Source of the DNA: CAVPJC01 sp963705155
GTDB taxonomy: Bacteria > Chloroflexota > Anaerolineae > Anaerolineales > UBA4823
Length of the DNA stretch: 64,000 nucleotides
Assembly (NCBI GenBank): GCA_963705155.1
Contig: CAVPJC010000004.1
Location: 62,001 to 126,000, forward strand
Direction: 5' to 3'
Below are positions 36,591 through 44,644 of the stretch, piece after piece (within the stretch, counting starts at the first letter, position 1; the number at the start of each line of letters is the position of its first letter). Both the position numbers and the translations under genes were made by a program. The notes below the pieces were generated by a model. It saw only the letters and a list, made by a program, of their open reading frames with translations. It was not told where the DNA came from and made no database searches.

Positions 36591-37337
36591 ATGATCATCG
36601 ACTCACATGCTCACGTGGATGAGGTGTTGGCCTGGGGTTGGATGGATCCTCCTGAAACGCTGCTGCCGCTGATGGATGCGGCAGGTGTGGACCAGGCCAT
36701 CATCATGACTTACCGGGATGCGACCGGACCCGACGATCCGGCTACCCTCTATGTGCAGGATGCCATCCAGCGCTACCCGGGTCGTTTCATTGGCTATGTT
36801 CGCATCAATCCGAACGCGGCACAGGCGGGAGATGCGCTGGATCAGGCGATCGGCGATTTGGGGATGTGCGGGCTGAAATTGCACCCGGTCAGCTACGTAG
36901 GCTTTCCTTATGGAGAGCCTACGCTGCGGTTAATGCGAAGAGCCGCCCTGTACAACGCCCCGGTGCTTTTTCACACCGGCGATGAAGCTCTGGCCCTACC
37001 GGAAGAAGTGGCGGAAGCAGCCCGGTTGTGCCCGGAAGCGACTGTCATCATGGGTCATATGGGCGGATATTTCCATTCCCAGGCTGTCTTGGATTTTGCA
37101 AAATCGCTGCCCAACGTGTATGTGGACACTTCGGCGGTGCCCTATCCCTGGATGATCCGCAAGGCGGTGGACGCCTTCGGACCAGAGCGAGTGCTATTTG
37201 CCAGTGACGGACCCGGTTGCCTGCCTGCACTCGAGGTAGAAAAAGTGCGCCTGGCCGGCCTGACACTGGACGAGCAGGCGTTAGTTTTTGCAGGAAATAT
37301 CCAGCGTTTACTACAGCAGGTGCGCCATGATCTTTGA
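36591..37337 (+). CDS. Amidohydrolase-family metal-dependent hydrolase
   Basis: 248 residues with a PF04909-type barrel and a full metal set: MIIDSHAHVDEV (HxH), LFHTGDEAL, VIMGHMGGYFHSQAVLDFA and LFASDGPG (Asp). It overlaps the next gene by 11 bases. The partner has lost those residues, which suggests a catalytic/non-catalytic pair. The context (importer upstream, ureide genes downstream) suggests hydrolysis of an imported ring or amide compound; this is inference. Confidence 0.85.
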   Translation: MIIDSHAHVDEVLAWGWMDPPETLLPLMDAAGVDQAIIMTYRDATGPDDPATLYVQDAIQRYPGRFIGYVRINPNAAQAGDALDQAIGDLGMCGLKLHPVSYVGFPYGEPTLRLMRRAALYNAPVLFHTGDEALALPEEVAEAARLCPEATVIMGHMGGYFHSQAVLDFAKSLPNVYVDTSAVPYPWMIRKAVDAFGPERVLFASDGPGCLPALEVEKVRLAGLTLDEQALVFAGNIQRLLQQVRHDL

Positions 37338-38073
37338 TTTTCGGGTCTATCTTGGACAAAGTTTTGATGGCTTGCGCCAGACGGCGGAGGAACTGCTGAG
37401 CAGGATGGATGGGTTGAACATTGATATGGCGCTCGCTTACCCATTCAAACCGATCTCCTATAATCTTGCGGATGCAAATGCCGGGCTGGCGGCGGACTTG
37501 CAAAAATACCCCGACCGGCTGGCGGGGGCGGCCCGCGTTGATCCCTGGCAGCCAGAGGCGGCACAGATTCTTGAGCGCTCCCTGGATTTTCCGGGGATGA
37601 GGGCAGTTTATCTATGCCCGTGGGAAGAAAATTACCGCGCCGACCAGGATATTCTGGATAGATTAATGGCGGTTGCACTGGCTCGTAAAGTCCCTGTTGT
37701 GATTGCAACAGGGTATCCCTGGGTTGCAGAGGCCCTGCAGGTGATGAACCTGGCAACGCGCTGGCCTGAGGTGACCATTGTTATGACCAATGGCGGACAA
37801 ATTAATATCAGCGGGTTGGGACAGGCCGACGCGGCACTGGCGCTGCAACGGTGTAGCAATCTGCTCATTGATACGGCCGGGATTTATCGCCAGGATTTTA
37901 TCGAAGAGGTCATATCCACCCTGGGAGGCCCGCGAGTGCTTTTTGCGAGTGGAGCCCCATACTTTGACCAGCGGTATGAAATTCAACGTGTTCTAAAAGC
38001 CAATGTGAGTGCAGACGCGCTCCAGGCCGTTCAATGCGAGAATGCCTTGCAACTGCTGAAAATTAAAAACTGA
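37327..38073 (+). CDS. Degenerate amidohydrolase-like protein
   Basis: 248 residues, starting at ATG 37327 inside the end of its neighbour. It has the same barrel outline as the upstream protein, but the metal ligands are missing: HxH is DFRVY, the GHMGG strand is MTNGGQI, and the final ASDGPG is ASGAPYF. Length and order of elements are conserved, so this looks like a non-catalytic paralogue kept as a partner subunit, not a decayed frame. No interruption is present. Confidence 0.75.
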   Translation: MIFDFRVYLGQSFDGLRQTAEELLSRMDGLNIDMALAYPFKPISYNLADANAGLAADLQKYPDRLAGAARVDPWQPEAAQILERSLDFPGMRAVYLCPWEENYRADQDILDRLMAVALARKVPVVIATGYPWVAEALQVMNLATRWPEVTIVMTNGGQINISGLGQADAALALQRCSNLLIDTAGIYRQDFIEEVISTLGGPRVLFASGAPYFDQRYEIQRVLKANVSADALQAVQCENALQLLKIKN

Positions 38074-38099
38074 GCGGCCGAATCAGCCCGCCGGGAAAA

Positions 38100-38156
38100 T
38101 TCTTAACGGTTTCCTTATACCATCATTATTCGATCTTTATCCCTTTAAGATAGACT
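38100..38156 (+). promoter_or_regulatory. Triple 11-bp direct repeat and -10 of the carbamoyltransferase operon
   Basis: TTCTTAA (38100), TTCCTTA (38111) and ATCATTA (38122) repeat at 11-bp steps and are followed by TTCGATC. The block TTCTTAACGG-TTCCTTAT and the TTATTCGATC tail match the site at 26774 closely. A candidate -10 TAGACT is at 38151-38156, 29 bp from the third repeat (30 bp at the other site). This makes both operons likely members of one regulon under an OmpR/KdpE-type protein. Confidence 0.7.
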
Positions 38157-38173
38157 TACACTAGCTATCTTTT

Positions 38174-38189
38174 GATTTGCAATCAAATC
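38174..38189. promoter_or_regulatory. Palindrome downstream of the promoter
   Basis: GATTTG (38174-38179) and CAAATC (38184-38189) flank CAAT, 18 bp after the candidate -10. This is the size and place of a repressor operator, for example for a GntR-family protein such as that at 43840. No second copy was found to support it. Confidence 0.35.
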
Positions 38190-38217
38190 CAAACCAATAT
38201 TTTTCAAGGAGTCAAAA

Positions 38218-39219
38218 ATGGATAACCAGAGCAAAATAAAAACCATACGCTCCATGGTGCGAGAAATTAACTTCGAAGGGTCCAGCCTGCTCTCGATTAA
38301 TGACCTGAGCAATGATCAAATTTACGGCCTGTTTGAGCTGGCCAAGACGCTGGAACCATGGAATCGTTCGATGATCCCCCTGGTCACCGGAAATGTGATG
38401 TCCACCTTGTTCTTCCAGCCCAGCACGCGCACACGCATGAGCTTCGAAACGGCCATGCATCGCCTGGGTGGGGCGGTCATCAGTGAGGCCAATCCGATGG
38501 TAACCTCTTCGGCAGCTAAAGAAGAGAGCCTTTCGGACATGTTGAAAGTGGTTTCGAAATACGCAAATATCATCGTTATGCGCCATTTCAATGATGTTGA
38601 CGCCCGCCAGGCGGCTCCCTATTCAGAATCGCCGGTGATCAACGGCGGCTGGGGACACTGGGAACATCCCACCCAGGCCCTACTGGATCTTTATACGCTG
38701 TGGCGCATGTATGGGCGTGTTGAGGGTTTGAATGTGTGTGTAGCCAGCCCGGATCTGGTGGAGGCCCGCACGGGACACTCAATGGCCCAGGGTCTGGCGC
38801 GTTTGGGCGCCAAAGTGACCCTGGCGAGCTTGAAATCCAAGCGCACGCCGGATGAGGTCCTTCAGAAAATCAACAGCATGGGTATCACTGTGCAAGAATC
38901 GTTCGACCATGACCAGGATAGTTTCAACGAGTTGATCAAGGATATGCACCTGGTATATTTGCCGGGCTGCAGCGCTCCCAAAGGCCCCGAAGCGGAAAAA
39001 TTCAAAGAATACATGGAGCGTTTCCTGGTACGTTACGAGACACTGGAAAAAGTTCGCCGGGAAGAAGGCCGGAATATCTATGTGACCCATACATTGCCCC
39101 GCCGGGCAGGTGAAATGGATTTGCGCATCGACACGTCGCCCAGCCAGCTTTACTTTGAGGCGATTGCGTTCAGCGTTTCAATCCGCATGGCGCTGGTAGC
39201 CAGCATGCTGGGTGTTTAA
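38218..39219 (+). CDS. Aspartate-carbamoyltransferase-like protein of unknown second substrate
   Basis: 333 residues. The carbamoyl-phosphate site of aspartate/ornithine carbamoyltransferases is intact: FFQPSTRTRMSFE, TSSAAKEESLSD (the Lys loop), VMRHF, EHPTQALLDLYTL, EARTGHSM and HTLPRRAGEM. The loop that binds aspartate in PyrB (Arg/Gln near residue 230) is instead YLPGCSAPKGPEAE, so the second substrate differs. No pyrimidine genes are near; carbamate kinase follows at 31 bases and allantoinase next, so it more likely cleaves a carbamoyl compound, for example oxalurate or another ureide product, with phosphate. ATG 38218 follows AAGGAG. Confidence 0.85.
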   Translation: MDNQSKIKTIRSMVREINFEGSSLLSINDLSNDQIYGLFELAKTLEPWNRSMIPLVTGNVMSTLFFQPSTRTRMSFETAMHRLGGAVISEANPMVTSSAAKEESLSDMLKVVSKYANIIVMRHFNDVDARQAAPYSESPVINGGWGHWEHPTQALLDLYTLWRMYGRVEGLNVCVASPDLVEARTGHSMAQGLARLGAKVTLASLKSKRTPDEVLQKINSMGITVQESFDHDQDSFNELIKDMHLVYLPGCSAPKGPEAEKFKEYMERFLVRYETLEKVRREEGRNIYVTHTLPRRAGEMDLRIDTSPSQLYFEAIAFSVSIRMALVASMLGV

Positions 39220-39249
39220 TTGATTTTTATGATCTAAGGAGGAGCAGTT

Positions 39250-40200
39250 ATGTCCAAAAAGGTGGCAGTTATTGCTATCGGTGGGAATTCGCTGGTGAAC
39301 AAGGGGCGCGAGTCGATTGCAGATCAGCAGCAGGCGGTGGAGCAAACCTGCATGCATATCGCCGATATGATTGAGCAGGGTTGGACTGTGGCGATTGGGC
39401 ATGGCAACGGGCCGCAGGTGGGTTTTGTACTGCGCCGTTCCGAAATTGCCCATCGTGTTGAGGGGCTGCATGAAATCCCGTTGGATGTGTGCGGCGCTGA
39501 CACCCAGGGCGCTACCGGTTACATGCTGCAGCAAGGCCTGCACAATGAATTTTTAAAGCGCGGCATCCAGAAGGACGTTGCCACGATCGTCACCCAGGTG
39601 GAAGTGGATCGCGCCGATCCGGCGTTCCAGAACCCCACCAAACCGATCGGCACTTTTATGGAGAAAGACCAGGCGCTCGAGAAAAAAGAAAAAGAGGGCT
39701 GGTCTGTGGTGGAAGATGCTGGTCGTGGTTGGCGGCGTGTGGTGCCGTCGCCGCTGCCGAAACGCGTGGTCGAAGAGCCAGCCGTTAAGGGGCTGATCGA
39801 TCTCGGGATGTGCGTGGTTACGGTTGGGGGGGGTGGTATCCCGGTGGTGTCAGACGAAAAAGGCAATTTGCAAGGTATTGCCGCTGTGATTGACAAAGAC
39901 TACGCCTCGTCTTTGCTGGCGAACCGAGTGGGAGCGGAGCTGTTTTTGATCAGCACCGCGGTGGAAAAAGTTGCCTTGAACTTTGGCAAGCCCGGTGAGA
40001 AGTGGCTGGACCAAATGACCGTGGCGGAGGCCAAGGCTTACCTGGCCGAGGGCATCCATTTTGCCAAGGGCAGCATGGCGCCCAAGATCCAGGCCGCCAT
40101 CTGGTTCATTGAGCGTGGCGGTAAGCAAGCCATCATTACCAATCCCGATAATATCGGCCGCGCCATGCGCGGGGAAACCGGCACCAAGATCGTGCCTTAA
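39250..40200 (+). CDS. arcC: Carbamate kinase
   Basis: 316 residues with a complete active site: VIAIGGNSLVNKG, IGHGNGPQVGFVL, PTKPIGTFM, VVEDAGRGWRRVVPSP, VTVGGGGIPV, VIDKDYASSLLANRV (K216, D217), VALNFGKP and AKGSMAPKI. It converts carbamoyl phosphate and ADP to ATP, NH3 and CO2. Its position between a carbamoyltransferase and allantoinase marks a fermentative energy-yielding route, not arginine synthesis. A strong AGGAGGAG precedes ATG 39250. Compare the altered paralogue at 24187. Confidence 0.96.
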   Translation: MSKKVAVIAIGGNSLVNKGRESIADQQQAVEQTCMHIADMIEQGWTVAIGHGNGPQVGFVLRRSEIAHRVEGLHEIPLDVCGADTQGATGYMLQQGLHNEFLKRGIQKDVATIVTQVEVDRADPAFQNPTKPIGTFMEKDQALEKKEKEGWSVVEDAGRGWRRVVPSPLPKRVVEEPAVKGLIDLGMCVVTVGGGGIPVVSDEKGNLQGIAAVIDKDYASSLLANRVGAELFLISTAVEKVALNFGKPGEKWLDQMTVAEAKAYLAEGIHFAKGSMAPKIQAAIWFIERGGKQAIITNPDNIGRAMRGETGTKIVP

Positions 40201-40251
40201 TTCCTGGCAGGTAAGCTCAGAACTTGATTCTGGTAAGGAGCCTGTGCGCCA

Positions 40252-41628
40252 ATGACAGTGGATCTTTATCTGAAAAACGGGAAAGTGGTCACGGAAGATG
40301 CAGTTATCCCGGGTGGGGTAGTTGTTGACCAGGGCAAGATTGCCGGGATTGTGACCGGCGATGTCGCCATCGATGCCCGCCAGGTGGTGGATGCTGGCGG
40401 AAAAACCATCCTTCCGGGTGTGGTGGACGCGCATGTTCACTTTAACCAGCCCGGACGCGACCATTGGGAAGGCTACCGCACCGGCAGTATGGCTGCCGCC
40501 GCCGGGGGCGTGACCACCGTATTGGAAATGCCGCTCAATGCTACACCGCCCACCACAAACCTGCCGATGTTGGAGTTGAAACGCAGTGTTGCCAGCGGTG
40601 AAGCTGTGGTGGATTACGGTCAATGGGGCGGTCTTGTTGACAATAATCTTTCAGACCTGGAAGATTTGAACGCCGAAGGTGTGATTGGTTACAAGGCGTT
40701 CATGAGCAACAGCGGCGTTGATTTTGAGCGCATCGATGATGATTTGTTATACGCCGGTCTGACCTGTATGGGCCGGATGGGCAATGTGCTTGGTGTGCAT
40801 GCAGAGAATGAGTACGTGGCTGCTTACCTGGGCAAACAGATGCGGGATGCCGGGCGCACTGACCGGGCCAGCTGGTACGAATCGCGACCGCCCGAACAGG
40901 AACTGGAAGCCATTCAGCGAGCGTGTTACTGGGCCAAAGTGACGGGTGGTAACCTGCACGTGGTGCATATCAGCATTCCACAGGGTATCCGAGCGGTTGC
41001 TGAGGCCAAACGGGATGGCACGCACGTCACTGCTGAAACCTGCCCGCATTATCTATTCTTTGATCACCAGGATTTTGAACGCATTGGCCCTTCGGCAAAA
41101 TGCGCGCCGCCCATCCGCTCCCGAAAAGATGTAGAAGCGATGTGGGATTGCGTTTTTGAAGGGTTGGTTGATACCATCGGATCCGATCATTCGCCGTGTA
41201 CCTGGGAAGAGAAAGAGAAGGGCATGGAGAATATCTGGAAAGCCTGGGGGGGCATATCGGGTATTCAGACGATGCTCCCGGCCTTGTTGACAGAAGGTGT
41301 CCACAATCGCGGTCTGACGCTTCCAGCGCTTATGAAAATGCTTTCAGCTAATCCGGCGCGGGTCTTTGGGGTTTATCCCCAAAAAGGAGCCATGCTGCCC
41401 GGCTCGGATGCAGACCTGGTGCTTGTGGATCTCGACAAGGAATGGACCCTGACGGCTGATCAGTTGTTTTCCAAGAACAAACACAGCGCTTACGTAGGAT
41501 ATTCGTTCAAAGGCAGTGTAGAGCGCACCATTGTCCGCGGTGAGACGGTTTATCAGGATGGCGCCATCCAGGTGCAACCTGGCTTTGGGAAACTGGTTCT
41601 ACGAAACCAGCGCTATGCCTTTGCTTAG
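40252..41628 (+). CDS. allB: Allantoinase
   Basis: 458 residues of the cyclic amidohydrolase family that match AllB over the full length: DAHVHFNQPGRDHWEGYRTG, GGVTTVLEMPLNATPPT, the carboxylated Lys in VIGYKAFMSN, RPPEQELEAIQRACYWAKV, HVVHISIPQG, ETCPHYLFF, AKCAPPIRS and SDHSPC with the metal Asp, WGGISGIQTMLP. AllB hydrolyses allantoin to allantoate. HyuA-type dihydropyrimidinase is a weaker alternative; the SDHSPC and AKCAPPIR motifs favour allantoinase. AAGGAG lies about 12 bases before ATG 40252. Confidence 0.9.
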   Translation: MTVDLYLKNGKVVTEDAVIPGGVVVDQGKIAGIVTGDVAIDARQVVDAGGKTILPGVVDAHVHFNQPGRDHWEGYRTGSMAAAAGGVTTVLEMPLNATPPTTNLPMLELKRSVASGEAVVDYGQWGGLVDNNLSDLEDLNAEGVIGYKAFMSNSGVDFERIDDDLLYAGLTCMGRMGNVLGVHAENEYVAAYLGKQMRDAGRTDRASWYESRPPEQELEAIQRACYWAKVTGGNLHVVHISIPQGIRAVAEAKRDGTHVTAETCPHYLFFDHQDFERIGPSAKCAPPIRSRKDVEAMWDCVFEGLVDTIGSDHSPCTWEEKEKGMENIWKAWGGISGIQTMLPALLTEGVHNRGLTLPALMKMLSANPARVFGVYPQKGAMLPGSDADLVLVDLDKEWTLTADQLFSKNKHSAYVGYSFKGSVERTIVRGETVYQDGAIQVQPGFGKLVLRNQRYAFA

Positions 41629-41671
41629 GCAATAAGTGTGTACGGCTGGCCCAGCGGAAGAGAACGCTGAT

Positions 41672-42887
41672 ATGGTTACAGACATCACCGCGTCTGAAAA
41701 GGCGGTGTTAGACCGGGTAGATCCTTTTGAAGTTACGGCACTGCTGCAAGCTCTGATTCGCCAGCCAAGCGATTACCCGCCAGGCGATTGCCGCGGGGCG
41801 ATTGCGGATCGTTGCAAAAAAACTGGCTGAAGCAGGCGTACCTTACCAAATTAAGGCTGTTCGTGAGCACCAACCCAATCTGGTTGCATCCCTGGGCGAA
41901 GACCGCCCCGGAAAACGGCTCATCTTTCACTCCCACATTGATACTGTTCCGGCAGGTGATCTGGAACGGTGGACCAGGCCTCCGTTTTCTGCCGATTTTC
42001 GGGATGGAAAGATCTTTGGCCGCGGGGCAGGCGACGATAAAGGAAGTGTTGCCGCACAAACAGCAGCGATGCTGGCTTTGGCCAGAGCCGGGGTCGCTGT
42101 GCGTGGTCGATTGACACTGGCAGTTGTGGCCGATGAGGAGTCCGGCGCCCTGTATGGCACGCGTTGGCTTCTTCAGGAAGGACTGCTCCAGGCAGATGCC
42201 CTGGTGGTGGGTGAACAAACCAACAACCGGGTTGGGATTGCAGAACGGGTTGCCTGCGGGATTGATTTGACCGTTTACGGGAAAAGCGCTCACGGAGGTA
42301 TGCCCTGGGCAGGCGAGAATGCCATCTTGAAAACCGCGGGGGCGCTGGCATGGCTGAAGAAGGAATTGTTCCCCCGGCTGGAGGCCCGCCGCCATCCATA
42401 TCTCCCACCGCCCACGTTGAATATTGGCAAAATACAGGGCGGCGTACAATGGAACATGGTACCTGAATACTGCAAGGTGGAGATGGACAGGCGTCTTGTT
42501 CCTGGCGAAACCCGTGAGATGGCCATTGAAGAGATCCGCCAGATCCTGGACGAATATGCTGCTTCGGTGGAAGCGCTTGACTATGAGCTTTACTCCAGTG
42601 GAGAGGTGGCAGCAAACATCAACACCCCGCCTGATGACCCTTTTGTCGTTACGGCGAACAGAGCACTCCAGGATGTGTGCGCCGAGGCCCGGCCGCTGGA
42701 TGGATACATGCAAACCAGCGACGGGCGTTGGTTTGCGAGAGAGGGCATCCCAATTATAATTTTCGGCCCCAGTGATCCGGCAGTGGCCCACAGCACCGAT
42801 GAGCATGTCTCTGTGGATCAACTGGTGGAAGCAGCCAGATTTCTGACATTGCTGGCGTTACGCTGGCTGGTTGACACAGAAAAATAA
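41672..42887 (+). CDS. M20-family amidohydrolase/deacylase (ArgE/DapE-like), frameshifted
   Basis: The start is ATG 41672 (MVTDITASEKAVLDRV). The frame changes near 41795: PPGDCRGAI belongs to the first frame and RIVAKKLAEAGVPYQIK to the second. After that the M20 fold is complete: FHSHIDTVPAGD, FGRGAGDDKGSVAA, VVADEESGALYGT with the catalytic Glu, YGKSAHGGMPWAGENAI in the dimerisation lid, and HSTDEHVSVDQL. M20 enzymes include allantoate amidohydrolase AllC, and the position between allB and allE argues for that step, although the motifs look closer to ArgE/DapE-type deacylases such as YgeY. The indel is probably a sequence error. Confidence 0.82.
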
Positions 42888-42899
42888 GGAGAAAACAGT

Positions 42900-43691
42900 A
42901 TGCAGGGTAATATTCAAACAGAAAGAATGATCGTTAGCGACACCGATGTAACTTCGCGCTGCCGGTGTGTTAACAAACCGGGCAGTTACATGCTATTCCC
43001 CCGCGCAAACCGTGTGGAACATCATCTGCCACATTTTGAAGGCGTGCTGGCCCAGGTACTGGCTACACCCCAGATTGGAGCGAATTTTATCGAACATGAG
43101 CTGCTGGTGGAGCCCAATGGTCGCACGACGAAGGCCCGTGATGAGGACTATGAGCAGTTCTTCTTTGTCCTGGAAGGACAGCTTGATCTGAGCCTGGCAG
43201 GTAAACCCCAGAAGATGGTCAAGGGCAGCTTCGCATGGCTGCCGCCTCACCAGGTCTATACTTTTTCCAACCCGGGAGACGCTCTCAGCCGAGTGGTCTG
43301 GATCCGCCGCCGCTATGTGGAAGTGGATGATATTGCCGTACCTGCGGCAATCGTTGCGCATGAGAGTGATGTGCCTGCCTATCCTACCGACACCTACATG
43401 GAGCAGCACCTCACCCCTTATGAGCAGCTCGGGTTTGATATGGGGATCAACCTGCAAAGTTTCGACCCGGGTGTGTATTTCAGTTTTGTGGAAGCGCATG
43501 TCATGGAGCACGGTTTGTATATGCTCTCAGGCCGCGGCCTGTACTGGTTGAACCATGAGCTGATGGAAACCCAGAAGGATGATTTCATCTACATGGCGCC
43601 GTACTGCCCGCAGTTCTTTTATGCCACCGGTTGGGAGAAATCGGCGTACCTGCTGTACAAGGATGTTAACCGCGACTATGATCTGGCATGA
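42900..43691 (+). CDS. allE: (S)-ureidoglycine aminohydrolase, bicupin
   Basis: 263 residues with two cupin folds. The C-terminal half matches AllE strongly: EQLGFDMGINLQSFDPG, FVEAHVMEHGLYMLSGRG with the Glu/His metal ligands, KDDFIYMAPYCPQFFYATG, and the ending YKDVNRDYD. AllE releases ammonia from ureidoglycine to give ureidoglycolate. This is the most specific evidence that the block degrades allantoin. ATG 42900 follows AAGGAGA. Confidence 0.92.
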   Translation: MQGNIQTERMIVSDTDVTSRCRCVNKPGSYMLFPRANRVEHHLPHFEGVLAQVLATPQIGANFIEHELLVEPNGRTTKARDEDYEQFFFVLEGQLDLSLAGKPQKMVKGSFAWLPPHQVYTFSNPGDALSRVVWIRRRYVEVDDIAVPAAIVAHESDVPAYPTDTYMEQHLTPYEQLGFDMGINLQSFDPGVYFSFVEAHVMEHGLYMLSGRGLYWLNHELMETQKDDFIYMAPYCPQFFYATGWEKSAYLLYKDVNRDYDLA

Positions 43692-43753
43692 ACTGGCTTA
43701 TCCCGGCTAAAACAGAAAGATGCCCGTTGATCGGAATAAGCAGAGATGAGTGA

Positions 43754-43794
43754 GTTGCCAGACTGGATTAATTGTGTGGAGGGTTGTCAGACTG
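43754..43794 (+). repeat. Repeated 12-mer before the GntR gene, possible operator
   Basis: GTTGCCAGACTG (43754-43765) and GTTGTCAGACTG (43783-43794) recur with a 29-bp step in the gap upstream of the regulator at 43840. The second copy extends into an inverted repeat, GGTTGTC (43782-43788) with GACAACC (43798-43804). Autoregulatory operators of FadR-type proteins lie in such positions. Confidence 0.4.
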
Positions 43795-43839
43795 CCGGAC
43801 AACCTGTGCGAAGAGAGTGACAGTCAATAAGTCTTGCCA

Positions 43840-44580
43840 ATGAATTCTAATTATTCTGATCCTCCCAGGTTGTACAAAGTAGCTCCTGTTCGCATCTTTG
43901 AGCAGGCTGTAGGGCAGCTGCGTGAATTGATATCCAGCGGTGGGATCACACCCGGAGAAAAACTGCCCACAGAACAGGATCTGGGCCGCCAGTTCAATGT
44001 GAGCCGTTCTTCAGTGCGTGAAGCGCTACGCGTTCTGGAGGCGGAGGGCCTGGTGGAGGTGAAACGCGGCCTGGGCACCTTTGTGAGCCCACGGAGCTCC
44101 GCCCGGTCTACGCCCAAAGATCTGGTGCTCTGGTTGGAGCAGCGCGGGGAAACATTGGAACAGGTTTTGCAGGTTCGCGAGGCGATTGAAGGTCTCACGG
44201 CTGCGTTGGCAGCAGCGCGCGCCAGCCAAAAGCAGATGGAAGAAATCCGTTCTATTCTGGAGGAGCAGCAGCGCATCATTGAGCAGCAATCGCCAGATGG
44301 TGATGAATGTGTGGATGAACTCTCCCGGTTGGATCTGGCTTTTCACCTGGCAATTGCCAACGCCAGCGGCAACGATATCGCCAATGAGATCATCTCGCAT
44401 ATCATTCCCGCTTTTCAAGGGAGCAACCGGGCTGTTTTGTATCTGTGCAAGCGCGCTAAAAAGATGGAGATTGAACACAACGAAGTCTTAATCGCCCTGG
44501 AAGCCAGGGATCCGGCAGCCGCTGAAACGGCCATGCGCAACCACATCTCCAGGGTTACGAGTGACACATTGAGCCGCTAG
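43840..44580 (+). CDS. GntR/FadR-type (FCD) transcriptional regulator
   Basis: 246 residues. The winged helix reads LISSGGITPGEKLPTEQDLG and FNVSRSSVREALRVLEAEGLVEVKRG; the FCD domain has QVREAIEGLTAALAA, LDLAFHLAIANASGN and HNEVLIALEARD, with the Asp/His metal-ligand pattern. ATG 43840 is chosen over an in-frame TTG at 43834. It sits between allE and the reductoisomerase-like gene and probably responds to an acid of the ureide pathway. Confidence 0.9.
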   Translation: MNSNYSDPPRLYKVAPVRIFEQAVGQLRELISSGGITPGEKLPTEQDLGRQFNVSRSSVREALRVLEAEGLVEVKRGLGTFVSPRSSARSTPKDLVLWLEQRGETLEQVLQVREAIEGLTAALAAARASQKQMEEIRSILEEQQRIIEQQSPDGDECVDELSRLDLAFHLAIANASGNDIANEIISHIIPAFQGSNRAVLYLCKRAKKMEIEHNEVLIALEARDPAAAETAMRNHISRVTSDTLSR

Positions 44581-44644
44581 CTGCACTGGAGAGAGGCGGT
44601 AGTTGTTGAATGAGCAGATCATTTACTAAAAGGAGGAAGAGTTC

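Noticed and set aside
38218..39219. Calling this gene pyrB
   Set aside because: The carbamoyl-phosphate site fits, but the aspartate-binding loop differs and the neighbours are ureide genes, so a pyrimidine role is not supported.
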